Shown here in pieces: positions 1-11,765 of a DNA stretch of 64,000 nt. Numbering within the stretch: the stretch's first letter is position 1; each line of letters starts with the position of its first letter. The stretch comes from Sepiola atlantica (taxonomy: Eukaryota > Mollusca > Cephalopoda > Sepiida > Sepiolidae). Below the pieces are notes generated by a model. The model saw only the letters and a list, made by a program, of their open reading frames with translations, made no database searches and was not told where the DNA came from. Position numbers and translations under genes: made by a program. Location: assembly GCA_963556195.1 (NCBI GenBank), contig OY744519.1, forward strand, positions 111,695,645-111,759,644, written 5' to 3'.

Positions 1-2030
1 AAAGAAGCTTTTGGAGTAGAAAGCTCTTCGGCATCTGGGGACCTCCACAGTGTATGGATGGGATTTGGCAGATTGTCGGGTTGGTCTAGTGAAGTTACAT
101 CGTGGGGGTACCAGAGCAGCAAGCTCATCAGAGCACAATCCATTAAAGTACTTGTAAAACAGGCACAAGGAAGCAACATTGCGGAGATGGGACAGGGGCT
201 GGAGATTGGTGGATAGTGAAGGACCTATCAAGTTGGCGACTCTTTTTTGGACCTTGTCTAAGAGGGAGAGACTAGTGGATGATGCACCAGTCCAGATGTG
301 GCAACAATACTTCATGCATGGGCGGATGGTGGCTTTGTAGAGATATAGGATAATGTCAAGTGTGAGAAGTTTACTTGCACGGTACTGGCACCTTCTTGCA
401 GCAGCCCTGGCAATGTTTTCAATATATTTATTCCAATTCATGTTATCTGTGAAAGTTAGGCCAAGGAGTTTGAATGATGAACTCTCAGGCAGGATGATAT
501 TTGTCATGACAATCGGTGGTTGAAGAGGTTTCTTGTAGTTATTGAAGAAAAGTAGCTTTGTCTTTGTGGCATTAAAAGTTACCAACCATTTTTGACCCCA
601 TTCCACTACAGACTGAAGGTCATTTTCTAAGGATTCAGCCATTGCCTCAGATATGTGGGCATCTGTTTTGCCCACATGACGAGAGTAGAGCGTGGTGTCG
701 TCAGCAAATATTCCTATCTCAGTTGTAATGACATCAGAGAGGTCATTTATGAAAATCAGGAACAGTAGAGGTCCAAGAATAGATCCCTGGGGTACACCAG
801 CATTTATGCCATGTTGCTTAGAAGAACGGCCATCGAGAACAACCTGGATCTTTCGTTTTGTTAGGAAGGATTTAATTATATTAAATATTTGTCTAATAAT
901 ACCATATGAGTGTAGTTTTAAGAGAAGCCTTTCATGCTAGACTTTGTCAAAGGCCTTGGATATATCGAGCACTACCGCCCTAGCTTCACCTGCTTTGTCC
1001 AGTGTATGATATATGCATTCAAAGATGACCGCAGTAGATCGTGCTTGTCTCAATCCGTATTGATGATCAGAAAAAAGTTTAGCATTAACTAGGTGCCTGA
1101 CTATCGTTAGATTGATTAAGGATTCAAAGATTTTAGCAAAGATCGGGAGTAGACTGATTGGGCGGTAGTTTAGAGGATCAGTTCTATCTCTAGAATTCTT
1201 GAAGACTGGTACCACAGAGACAATTTTCCAACTATCAGGAAAACAAGATTCAGTAAGGCATTTGTTGTATAGTTTTGAGAGGACAGGGGCCAGCTCAGCA
1301 GAGCATTTCTTTATTACTATTACTGGTATAAGATCAGGCCAACAGGCTTTAGAGGTGTCAAGGTTTTTTATGATGTCTCTGACTTGAGATGGGGTGATGA
1401 CCAAGTTCTCAAGTGTGGCTTCAGTCCGCAATGGGAATTTAAGGGGAGGGTTGTTTGCTGAGTCCAGAGTGGAGTTTAAGGTGAAACTCTGGGCAAGTAG
1501 TTCAACCTTATCAGTTTCCGTGCAGACAACATCGTTGTGATTTGATAGTGGGGGAATTGTCGATTGTCCATTGTTCATCACACTATTGTATATTTTCCAG
1601 AAATCACGAGTACCTAGTTTCTGTAACTGAATGCGTTTTTTGGTTATCTCTGTATACCTTCTCTTTACTTCATCTTTCACTACTTTGCAATCATTTCTTG
1701 CCTCTACAAATTTTTGTCTGTTCGCAGTTGACTTATGGCGGCCGAATTTTCGGAATGCCTTCTGCCTCTCCGCAATAGCAGCTGCACATTCTGAGGTGAA
1801 CCATTGAGGAGAGTGGGGTTTGCTGAAGAATTTTCGTGTGGGGGCATAAGCATCAATGCCTGCTTTGACCCATTCGGTTAGGTAATTTGCACACTGATCA
1901 GCAGGGAGTGAAAAATTTACACCCCATGGGGCGTCGCTGATGTGATCCCTGAGGGATTCAAAATCAGCCTTCTCATAGGTTCTCGTCGTTTTAAGCAACG
2001 GCTCTTCAGCTTTTGGATGAGTTTTAAGGT
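1..2030 (-). pseudogene. LINE reverse transcriptase domain (one internal stop, C-terminus off window)
   Basis: This is the RNA-dependent DNA polymerase of the LINE. Order on the minus strand: linker with RDFWKIYNSV; LNYRPISLLPIFAKIFE (RT block 2) near 1170; FSDHQYGLRQARST; VVLDISKAFDKV (block A); a TAG at 939-937 where W of DKVWH is expected; NAGVPQGSILGPLLFLIFIN; FADD at 708-697; the thumb; and a C-terminal CSDELAALVPPR stretch near position 90. From 936 to 1 the frame stays open. Three TAG codons plus one frameshift make the copy non-functional unless it is recoded, but the domain is otherwise whole. Confidence 0.92.
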
Positions 2031-2774
2031 GATAAGTATCATTACCACAACATGATCAAAGTTTCCGAGCGGGCTATGGGCATTTGCCACACAAGCCTCA
2101 GGTAGTGAGGTCAAGAACAGGTCGAGAAGTGAGGCTTGCTAGTCCGCGCAATCAGGAAGGCGGGTCGGAAAAGTGACAGACTGTGAGAGGCTGTGAGCTG
2201 AAAAGAAATAAAAAGTAGAGTTCCCAGCTGCATCAGTAACGCTGGAGAATCCCAACCAGTCACGGTAGTGTGCATTATAATCCCCAAATACATGTATTTG
2301 GGGATTCAAGTCGAGTGAGAGTGATCTATCAAAGCTTTCAGAGACAGAGTCAAGCAGTGTACAGTCCTGGGTCGAAGGAGAACGATATAAGAAATATAAG
2401 TAACTAACTCTGTGATGTAAGGTCAATCTAAAGCACATCTAGGCTTGGTCATCTGATTCTAACCTATGTTCTCTAGTCAAGGAGAGGGTGTTCCGAACAT
2501 AAACTCCTAACCCATGCATATGTTTGTCAGAGTCCTTACGGTAGAGTGGAAGGTAATCAGTCATGTCAAAGTGGTGAGAGGGAATTGATGATTGAAGGAT
2601 CGTTTCACTTAGTGCTAGGATATCCGGGGAGTTTGTCAGGAGAAATGTTTCTACATCGTTAATGTTTATTCGAAATCCCCGGATATTTGTGAATGCGAGC
2701 CTTAAGGGTAGAAGCGAAGATATTTTTTGTTGGGTATCTGGTTTAAGTTTGATTTTCTTATTTTGTATATTCAT
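2031..2774 (-). pseudogene. LINE apurinic-like endonuclease domain (broken)
   Basis: This domain would nick target DNA to start target-primed reverse transcription. Visible landmarks in order are LAFTNIRG near the start, LALSETIL, a GLGVYVRN stretch, YRSP, GDYNAHYRDWL and SLLDLFLTS. In the EEP family the GDFNAHH block holds catalytic residues; here the second His is Tyr, so activity may be reduced even apart from the stops. TAG codons interrupt at 2441-2439 (after SDDQA) and 2141-2139 (after PDCAD); both sit where related elements usually have Trp. The first Met at 2774 is the most upstream in frame, but the true N-terminus is not certain. The frame shifts near 2030 into the RT-bearing frame. 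Confidence 0.85.
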
Positions 2775-2779
2775 GTTTG

Positions 2780-3040
2780 TTTTGAGGAAGAGAGGGGAGG
2801 GCTAAGTGGGTGCTTGTTTCGCGCCAATAAGCTCACACAGCCAGTCCATTTTAAAAAGATTTTTTGTGGCCACACCCTCTAAATAGTAAAGTTTACAAAA
2901 ACAATATGCTCACGTTGCACACCGTGTTATCTAGAATATATATTCTATAATTCATAATGCTAAGTTCATTAGTTTAGTCGTGAATTTTATACATAGAAAT
3001 ATATATATATATTAATATATATAAACACATACATATACCT

Positions 3041-3082
<42 letters not shown>

Positions 3083-4184
3083 CTCAATTTCTAAGAGTAA
3101 TTTCAAATAAGTTACCTGCACTTCATGGTTCTGAAATAATTATGAGCCACAGATTTGACCTAGAAAATTTACTGAGATGATGAGGAAAAAGTGTCAGCCA
3201 GTCAGCCCTGGTTTTTCTTTTTAGTCTCTCGTTCTCCAATTTAATTGTGTCATTGCAGAAAACAGTGGCTCAACAGAGAAGAGGCTTTAGTAAAATTAAG
3301 CTGTTTCTGCTCTTGCTCTGTATGGATAAAAATGGTGTCCCCCCCCCCTCTCGTCACTTGGTTTCAGCAAAAAAATAACATACTTCAAAAGCATGCTCCT
3401 CCAGCTCTGCCCTATAATGCCCTCTGTATGTAGGTACGTACATATTTATGTATAAAAACTTTGCAAAGACAACTTCACTTTGTATAGGTAAACAAATCTG
3501 GTCTAATTATGTACAAAAAATCAAAACATTTATTTATCATAACATTATATAGATATATTTTATAGAAGAACAATATAAACGATAACATTCAACACCAAAG
3601 TAATACTTCGAGTGAATAAGGAGCAGGGATTATTTTAATAAAGACCCAAAATTGAGAGATTTTGTGAGAGAGCGTTTGGATGACCAACCAAGCATCCGAA
3701 CGCAAACATAACAACGGATGATCAAAGCAATAAAATCAATAACAATTTTTCCTGACTTATCGATTTATTAAAGAAGCAAAATCACTTTGTTCAATCAATG
3801 ATGAATAAACACATTATTTGTTTTGAAACATCAATGAGAAGTTTTCAATGAAGAGGATAACTATTTTTAATATATTTAGATTTCATTTTAAGATTTCTTC
3901 TAAATCAGTTCTAATTTGGAGTGGAGCCAATCCAGGATTACATTCACTTGTCCAGCAAAGTTTTATGGATATTTGTGTCTTTTACTTCTATTTTTCTTCT
4001 ATTTTTTCATTTTCGTTTATTTTCCTTCTAGTTTTCTGATAACATTTGTCAGATAATAAATTTTTTTTTAGAAATTGCATACAAGTATTTTTTGTATTAA
4101 TCAACTGAAAGCTATACATAACTTCATGATCTAATTACGAAATGAAGTGGCATGAAGCCAATTAAAAATATCTTGCTCTGCTTT

Positions 4185-4188
<4 letters not shown>
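2780..4188. other. AT-rich sequence without recognised genes
   Basis: No coding similarity seen on either strand. It contains a (TA)n tract at about 3045-3078 and a short C run near 3340. The region just right of 2774 may include the LINE 5' untranslated region, but I cannot place its end. Confidence 0.6.

Positions 4189-4252
<64 letters not shown>
4189..4252. repeat. (TA)n microsatellite
   Basis: An uninterrupted 64-bp AT dinucleotide run. On its right begins a sequence with GGTTAAGGTCACGG wording that looks like a dispersed repeat; no ribozyme-like fold is next to it. Confidence 0.95.
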
Positions 4253-4254
<2 letters not shown>

Positions 4255-6030
4255 GTCAAGGTGATTATGTTTTCGGTCGAGTTTGTTTGTTTGTGTACAG
4301 CCTAACATCCACATCGCTTGAGCAATCGTCACCAAACTTGATCAAAATATCAGTCATGTTTTAACTCATAGCTGATTTAATTTTGAGATATCTAGGTCAA
4401 CGGTTAAGGTCACGGAAAAGGTTACTGTCAGACTTTTGACAATAGCTTTGGTTCTGTTCATCGTAGACACTTGTTACTCAGCCCATATTGTAGCCAATGA
4501 AGTCCTGCATCTTAAACGATCCTGCCCTTTTAAAATAACCAAGTGACCATGAATAATACATTAAGGTCGAAATTTTGACGGAATTTCAACTTCTGATTTT
4601 TTAAAAAATTAATGTTCTAGCAACAATATGCTCCCTCTGGTCGCATATTGTTGCTAGGCTGGGAGGATTATATAATTGTATAAGAACTATAAACAATACG
4701 GTAGTTAAAGCAAAATAAATTGTTTTGAACTATTAAAATAATTTCAAACGCTATTGATATTTTTTTATAATATACTATTAAATATATATTTTTTAATGCC
4801 AATACATAGTTAAAGCAAAATAAATAAATTCTTTAAAAAAAAAAGAAATGTTTTAAAGAAATGAAACAAAAACATGAAGTTTAATTGAAGTAAAAACGCT
4901 TTCTTTTAGGATTAAAAATACTCTCGTTCCCGACTTTTTTGTAACGAAAAAACATGGATATTTTTCTCATTAAGTTTTTATATAGAATTTTTATTCACAT
5001 TGCTTAATATATATTGAATAATAAATTGTTTTTCTAACGTCAATACGTAGTTAAAGCAAAATAAATAGTTTGGGGCGTATTAAAATAATTTCCAACGCTA
5101 TTTATACTGTTTATTTATTAGCTCAGTTGTTAGAATGTCGGACGGAAGTTTTCAAGGTTTCGGTTTCCCGTTACGGAATCCGCTTTATTTTTTTGAAATT
5201 TATTATTTACTATTAAAGGAATATTTTCCATTTCTAAAAGTGAGACAATTCCACAATATATTTATTACCTTTAAAAACATTTCCACAATGTATTTATTAC
5301 GTTTAAAAAAATGTGACGGACAGTTGAACAAAATCTCTATTTATATAAGATAGATCTGATGCTCTTTGATAACAGTAACCGATATGCAACATTTCAACCT
5401 AGTCAGATCAATAGTTTTTGAGTTATCAACGTGCCCATAGCATGATGTCGGGAATACTTCGTACAATATGGAGAAGTAAGGTCTAGATAAGACTTTGGCT
5501 CATTCTTACATTGTCAGGTATGCAGTCTCAAGACTGACCTATGTTTTTGTTGTAGTTATATTAAATAATCCATTTCATTAAGAAAGCAGAGTACCAAAAA
5601 ATAATATAATATATATATTTGACGTAAATAAAATATTCTATATAAAACGTTTCAATAACTATTGAAAATAAGTAGGGTTTTTTTTTTACATTCAAAATGT
5701 CTGACCCCTCCCACACCTGCAAGAACCTAGTTCCTGTTGATCTTAAGGTATGAAGTATTTTGGTAAGCTTTGTAAGTGTATGACTTGTAGTTTGTGACTT
5801 CTAGCTGGGCACACATACACACACACACAGAAAATGCGACTTTGTTTTATATAATAGAAACTCAGTCTTCTATTTTACTTACAAAAGTCCCTAATTACTG
5901 GTAATCTTGTACTTTCTTCAGCTTTCCTGAACACAACCCCAGTCTAATTTAAGCTTTATACTAAACCAAGAGTGATAAAAGCATATATGTACATTCACAG
6001 TGTACTTACCTGGCACACACGCTAGGAAGT
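4253..6030. other. AT-rich sequence with one tRNA-like SINE trace
   Basis: No gene is visible. Short motifs recur: AGTTAAAGCAAAATAAAT appears near 4707, 4809 and 5051, suggesting a decayed tandem or dispersed repeat. A tRNA-like stretch lies near 5118 and is listed separately. Confidence 0.5.
5115..5180 (+). repeat. tRNA-like SINE head (degenerate)
   Basis: TTAGCTCAGTTGTTAGAATG resembles a tRNA D-arm and A-box, followed about 30 nt later by GGTTTCGGTTTCC, a possible decayed B-box. Spacing fits a tRNA-derived SINE promoter. No clear anticodon arm or CCA end, so not a functional tRNA. Confidence 0.45.
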
Positions 6031-6265
6031 AAGTGTAGTATCTGTTCCGATGGATACCCCCCCCCCCCCCCCCGAATCACTGTTCACTCTGGGATTCATG
6101 TCAAACTGCATAAAAACATGTTCCTCTTGTATTATTTGAATTATCCCGACTACTCTTATTGGCCTTTTTGCTAAGATCAAAGTGTAGTATCTGTTCCGAT
6201 GGATACTGCACCCCATACTGGTGTTGTCTTGTCCTTCGGGGCTTGATTCCACCTGTCTGTGGGTT

Positions 6266-6445
6266 TGTCCTGTGCAGTTCTAGGAGGTCCACTCTCCCAG
6301 GCTTCGCCTCCCCTCTTTGGGGAGGAGTAAGTTTATTGCTTACTGCTTGAGGCGCCCCTACCGGGGAATGCCGACGGGGTTGCCCAGGCAATTTTTAATG
6401 GTCAGAGTGCTCACTTTCTCGGGCACTGGCTTTTCAAACCCCACT
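6266..6445. repeat. Dispersed repeat, copy 1 of 2 (other at 16.09 kb)
   Basis: About 180 bp, GC-richer than its surroundings, containing TCTAGGAGGTC, CCTCCCCTCTTTGGGG and AAGTTTATTGCTTACT. A diverged direct copy lies at 16093-16275. The second copy precedes a LINE fragment on the minus strand, so both may be LINE 3' ends; this is inference. Confidence 0.7.
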
Positions 6446-8740
6446 TACTCGACCCAAGCTGTGGTCACATCTTACTTGTGGGAGTAAGATAAAACTGGCC
6501 TTGTGCCTAACTCCTGCAGAGGAGTAAATAAATACATTCGCAGTGTCCTATCATAGTCTTTTTCATTTGCTCTTTTTCGCTCTTTTTCTCTTCGTTTTCT
6601 TTTCTTCTGCTGGCTTCTTCTAGCCACACTTGTTTCTGATTTTCTATCAAAGCATTTGCAGACGCTTGTCTTAGCATCAATTATTTGAATCTATATTTTA
6701 TATGATACACCTATACCTTCAGTGTCCATACTAGGTTAGTATTATTAGGCTGGGTTGGTATTAAGAAGAGATGGAGGACAAAATTATAGGTTACGAGCTG
6801 TACTTAATCGACGTTGCACAGGAGTTTTCTTACTTTCATTTTTGTTTTGCTTTCTTTTTTAAACAATACCGTTTGTTTCTTTTAACAAATTATCATTTTT
6901 GAAATAGGATTTTTAAAGTTAAATTTAATTATTCTGCTATCATTTGGTGATTTAATAATAAATTGAACCAACTTGTTATAAAACTATAGCTAATTTTGTT
7001 AAGGTAATGTTGATTTAATCTATGAAAATAGCTTCCAAAACTTTTACTCTCAATGAAGAAGTGCTAAGAATTTTAAAGCCAGAAATGATATTCTAGTTGT
7101 AAAGTGTCATAGAGTAATTCATTCCTTGTTTTCAACCATTGACAAACGATTAAAATGACTGACTTGTTTACGAAGAAACCGAAATGTATTATGCTGGATT
7201 TAATTTCGTAATTAAATTATTTTTTGGGGGGATATCATTTAAAAGGTTCCTTTTTTTTACATTACTGCATATTTTATTTCAATAAATAATCGGTTAACAG
7301 TAAATAAAAAACAATTATATGCAAGTCACGTAGAGATGAGAAACACACACATGCACAGACATACGAGAAGATGTCTCATAATTTTTATTAATATAGAGAT
7401 TTGAGTCAGCCTTACCTATAAAAGTCTGATTTTCATAAATAGATAAATTGTATGGTTTGTTTAGAAAACACGGTTCTTTGTACGGGGGAACATTTAGCCA
7501 ATACATTCGTCTTGTTTCATGAATGTTATTAGGGCCATAAATGTCATTGCTACTTGATAGCCGTAATTCTAATCATCATTACAACCATCAAGTAAACTAT
7601 ATTGCTTTTCTTTCGATCAGCACTTTGTCAGAGGCTTATCAACCGATGAATAACCACGAATACTATAATTATGAAAATAGTCTTCTCATCTTTATGATGA
7701 TAAAGGTCTTTCATAAAAAGAAAACAACATATCTTTACTTCTATAGTTCTTTTAATAAATATCTTGATTATTTTCTCCAGTGATGAATTATTTATTATTA
7801 TTTCTTGTCAGATCGATCAACAGTCCATTGCAGATATTTGCAACTTTGTAACATCAAACATCAATCAAGTAGTTTAATAATACAGACACATTTTTATTAT
7901 ACTAACCAATGAGAGAATGTACTGTCATGTGCCGGAGGTAAAAATATATCTAATTCCACTCACATAGAGTATATAGAACCGGATGACATCCCCTTTCTGG
8001 CTTGGACGTCAAAGCGATCAGATGTGCTCTGATTGGCTGCCATCTTGGCATGTCTTACCCAAAGCTTGATGCTATATTTCGTCAGGTGCCTTCGTATCAC
8101 AGCCACAGCTCAATTAAAATGTAAGTCACATTTATTTATACATTGTTCATGCATATCTTTCTCTATTCGTTAGCCTCAGCAACATGTGTCTTTCCATTAT
8201 ATTGGGACATTTATGTATTCTTTCCTATAGTAATTATGTATTTGGTTTTCACTCCTATGTGTATCATGTTTCGTATATCCTTTTTATGTTTGTCTTTAAC
8301 AAACCTTTTATGTGAGAACGAATGTGTATATATGTAAATACAACCGTTTCTTAATTATTACCTTTTTCTCCTCTTATTTCGACCCTCGTGTGTATATGCA
8401 AGAGAACACAGCACTTTTATGGAAAATAAATACCCAAAAGACAAAAGTCGCTGATAACGTGAAAGCAAGAATATACAACATCCTCTTTAGCTTAACCCGT
8501 TCCAGTGTAAGGGTATGCAAAATATGCATTGAAGGCGGTCGAAAGGTAGACAGAAGAAAAGATATTTTGTTCTTTAGTCCTCACATTCCATAAGGGATGT
8601 TTCTGACAAAGGGGGAAGAATTGCTGTTTTCTGGGATTTATTTATACATTGCTTTTTGGGTTAGGTGGCATGTGGAGATTACCAATCCTCTAATAATATT
8701 CATCACTCTTCAACTGTCAATCTATCTATCTGTCTATCTA
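6446..8740. other. AT-rich sequence without recognised genes
   Basis: No homology recognised. At 8020-8120 there is a less AT-rich patch with an inverted CCAAT motif, an ATG and then GTAAGT, which could mimic a first exon and splice donor, but nothing downstream supports a gene. Confidence 0.5.
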
Positions 8741-8749
8741 TCTCATTAA

Positions 8750-8850
8750 CCCTTATCCTCGAGTGGGTTTAGGCCTTGATAAGTGGTGACTCATTAGTCA
8801 AAAAAGGTCAGTAAACCATTTGGAAATTTCGAAATAAACCATACTCTAAA
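8750..8850 (+). repeat. LINE 3' untranslated fragment
   Basis: The string around CTTATCCTCGAGTGGG followed by CTTGATAAGTGGTGA matches wording at the 3' ends of the LINE fragments at about 32460 and 49326. It is therefore probably a short 5'-truncated insertion of the same LINE family. Confidence 0.6.
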
Positions 8851-11244
8851 CTCTTCCCCATCTCTACTCGCTTAACTTATTTTCTTATACTTATCTCCCT
8901 TGATCTTCAAGCTATAACTTTCCCTTAGCTGTCGCTCTGTTTGTTTGTTTAATAAAGCCTTTGAAAAGGTCCACCGTTTCACTCCTTATTTAATCTACTG
9001 ATGTAGATTGCTCTGATTCCGCATCCCATAGATTTTATACAAAATCAGTTAAAACAGTGAAAAACAAATAAATAATGTCAATAACAATAGCTCATTTCAG
9101 AAATACTGTCAAATAGAAGGTTGGATTTAGCATAAAATTATTTGCAAATGCATTCAAAAAGACATAGATTAGTATCTATCTATATACTGTCAAGAAATTA
9201 TGGTGTTTTAGGAGTTTGTTTGTTCATACACGAATAGAAACATGTGATTGGTTGACAAAAAAGGAATAGGCAGAGTACACATTATTAAAGCAGTAGTTTT
9301 TTACAATGTCAATACTCGAGTTCGAATATCAGCTAAGTCTAAAAAAATTTTTTTTAACCGGATACATGTTTTATAAGTTTACAGAAATTAACATGACATA
9401 ATAACATAAAAAGTATTACATAAATATTTTTTTAAAACTAAGTCACTTTCTTTTTGATAATCTGCAAGAAAGTTAACATAAAGGGTATTCAGCGATTATT
9501 AAGCGAATTATTTTTGCTTAAAAACATAATTTCTAATGATTTTTTTGCCAATAAAAACAATACGTAAATACATTCATCATAGTTACTTTCTCTCCCGTGT
9601 AAATACTACATAGCGTATTTTTTCCACAAAATTTCAGAAATATTTATTTCATATGAGCTAGAAAGCCGTAGAAGCTAGGTAGAGACGGAAATTGACATAC
9701 CAAGATACTGTACCAACACCGCACAAGGAGCAGGTTAAACAAATTGTATATAGAGATATTATCCAAAGAGAAATCTGATAATGATAATATATGTTAGAAT
9801 TGGTGTGAATGTATTCTTTATAGTATTTGGCTGCAAATTGAATCAGGAATTATTTTATTCTTCACCTCAGAGTATTTTAACAGTACTGCCTCAAAGCAAA
9901 ATATTTTATTACTTTGTAAGACACTGATGAATAGTATCAGGATTATTTTAATATTGATTAATACCAGTGGGACCCATGGAAATTCCACAGTTACATGTTT
10001 CATCTGTTGTACATTGCTGCCGTGCGTGGACCTTCGGCACAAACACAGTCCTCATGATATTATTTGTTCAAACTGAAACATACTTATCTAATTACTTTGG
10101 TTAATGTAGTTTCGGAATATATCTTGTTATGGGGGTCTATCTCCAAAACTCTTGTAGGAGTTGATGACATATTTCTAGTCTATGGACGGCCATCTCGAAC
10201 CGAGACCCCTACGATATTACTGCATAGTCTTTAGACAGAACAGATACTGCACTTTGAATTATTTTTTTTGCAGAAAATATTTAAAAAATTATATTAAAAA
10301 CAAATCAGGCACAAGGCCACCAAAAGTGTGGGGAAAAGGCCAAGAAAGTGTATTTTAGTTCAAAGTTCTCGTTCAACAGAACAGCCACATCAGATCAAAT
10401 TTTAAATAATACATTTTTTGCATTGCAATCGGGTGATCCTATATTTTAAAAAAAAGGGGTAGAGGGCGATAACGTACGTACTAACATGAAATGGCCTTAG
10501 CATATTATTATATAGATGTTGAAGGAAATAATGTCTTACATTGAAAAACATTTCATGTTCTGTGTACTGTCTGCAGGAAAAGACAAATAACATCGAGGAC
10601 AGGCCAATTTTTATAGACATTGAAATATGCTGATTATCGCCTGTTCCTGTGGTCCGCAATACATAATAAACTACCTTCAGTTATAAATGACTAACTTTTA
10701 TATGAGGGGTGGGGTGAGTGATTAACTAATCCACACAGAAATCCAAGCCAAACTATAAAATAGCAATTACAATCACAAAGTATCTAATGAGGCACACTGT
10801 GAATGCGGTTAACACCAAACTGATGCAGAGAGTGGATCATGCTCTATATAAGAGACAATCCACTTTAATCTAATTCATTAGTGCAGGTAATCTAGCATGT
10901 ACTATCAGATGCTCATATGGCATTCTTTATTATCTATATGTGCATTGGATTTCATTCGGTTGATATCGTATATTCTCTTGCAATGAATACAGTACACAGC
11001 CAGCATCCGTAAGAAGTTGATGAAGAAAAGAGTAAGCGATTTAGTTTGCTAATAGGCGTTGAATATTAGATGTCTTCATGCCATTCTACTTCAATAAACT
11101 CAACAGACCACCCACCTCTTCGTGTTCCAAGTTTCTGCACCCTGATTGACTTATGTACACAGACCACCTTTAAGATACTCATAGTCTTCATCCGCTTAAT
11201 ATACTGACAGCACACACCATTTGAAATAGAAACATTTAATCTAC
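8851..11244. other. AT-rich sequence without recognised genes
   Basis: Nothing coding is recognisable. GAGTTCGAATATC near 9320 resembles a B-box and may mark another decayed SINE. Confidence 0.5.
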
Positions 11245-11320
11245 CGTGCAGGAGTGGCCTAATGGATACTGCCTAATACTACGGAATTGGCTATGATTTA
11301 TCCTGTTCAATTATGCACCG
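11245..11320 (+). repeat. tRNA-Arg-like SINE head or tRNA pseudogene
   Basis: GAGTGGCCTAATGGATA matches the A-box of arginine tRNAs, followed by a plausible anticodon-arm spacing and TGTTCAATTATGCACC, a damaged T-arm that can still pair with GTGCA at the 5' end. Octopus SINEs are known to derive from tRNA-Arg, which fits. The poor B-box argues against a working tRNA. Confidence 0.55.
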
Positions 11321-11424
11321 ATACATTTTTTATTAAAATTTGTTTTTTCTATAATTTTGTTCACCCGAAACCAAGCAAAATTGCCACTCGAGCATAAGGA
11401 GCTAATATCATAGAGACCAGATTT

Positions 11425-11765
11425 ATAGGGGGCAACCTGGGTGGGAAGTTGGGCAACGAGATGATTTTTCATATTACATTTAAATTTATGTACTTTAGTA
11501 CCGTTGGGGGGAAAGATAGCAGAGAGGGAATTCTAAAGAGAAGCAGTCTGAGGAAAGAAGCTATCAGAGTAGAAAAAACTTTTGCCATCTAAGGACCTCT
11601 ACAGTGAAGGGTTTGCTGCTAGCCAGGTGGGTTGGAGGTATTTTCGTTGCTAAGGTACAAGTGCAGTAAATTCATCGTAACACAATCCATGGAAGTACTT
11701 GTAAAACAAGCACAGGGATGCAATACTGCAGTATGTAACTGGGAAAAATATGTCCGCACAATTTT
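11425..11765 (-). pseudogene. LINE fragment, C-terminal/3' part
   Basis: The plus-strand text (AGAAGCAGTCTGAGGAAAG, then AAGGACCTCTACAGTGAAGG, then AAGTACTTGTAAAACAAGCA) parallels the first 200 bases of the window, which are the antisense of the LINE C-terminus. It is therefore a short relic of the same family in the same orientation, with no usable frame left. Confidence 0.75.

Larger units (their letters stand above)
1..2774 (-). mobile_element. Non-LTR retrotransposon (LINE), Jockey/CR1-like, 3' end beyond window
   Basis: The minus strand reads as one LINE open frame: an endonuclease-exonuclease-phosphatase nuclease from 2774 to about 2100, then a linker, then reverse transcriptase running off the left edge. 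The frame is broken by only three TAG codons (2441-2439, 2141-2139, 939-937) and one apparent single-base loss in an A-run near 2030, so the copy is fairly young. The RT carries FADD, as in Jockey/CR1-group LINEs. The clade is inferred from motif style and would need a tree. Fragments related to its 3' part recur at about 11.4 kb and 60.0 kb. Confidence 0.9.

Noticed and set aside
1..2774. Active LINE with programmed stop read-through
   Set aside because: A single-base frameshift near 2030 in addition to the stops, plus a Tyr in the GDFNAHH-type block, make simple decay the better explanation.
11245..11320. Functional tRNA-Arg gene
   Set aside because: The T-arm/B-box is too damaged and the acceptor pairing is incomplete. 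A SINE head or pseudogene is more likely.
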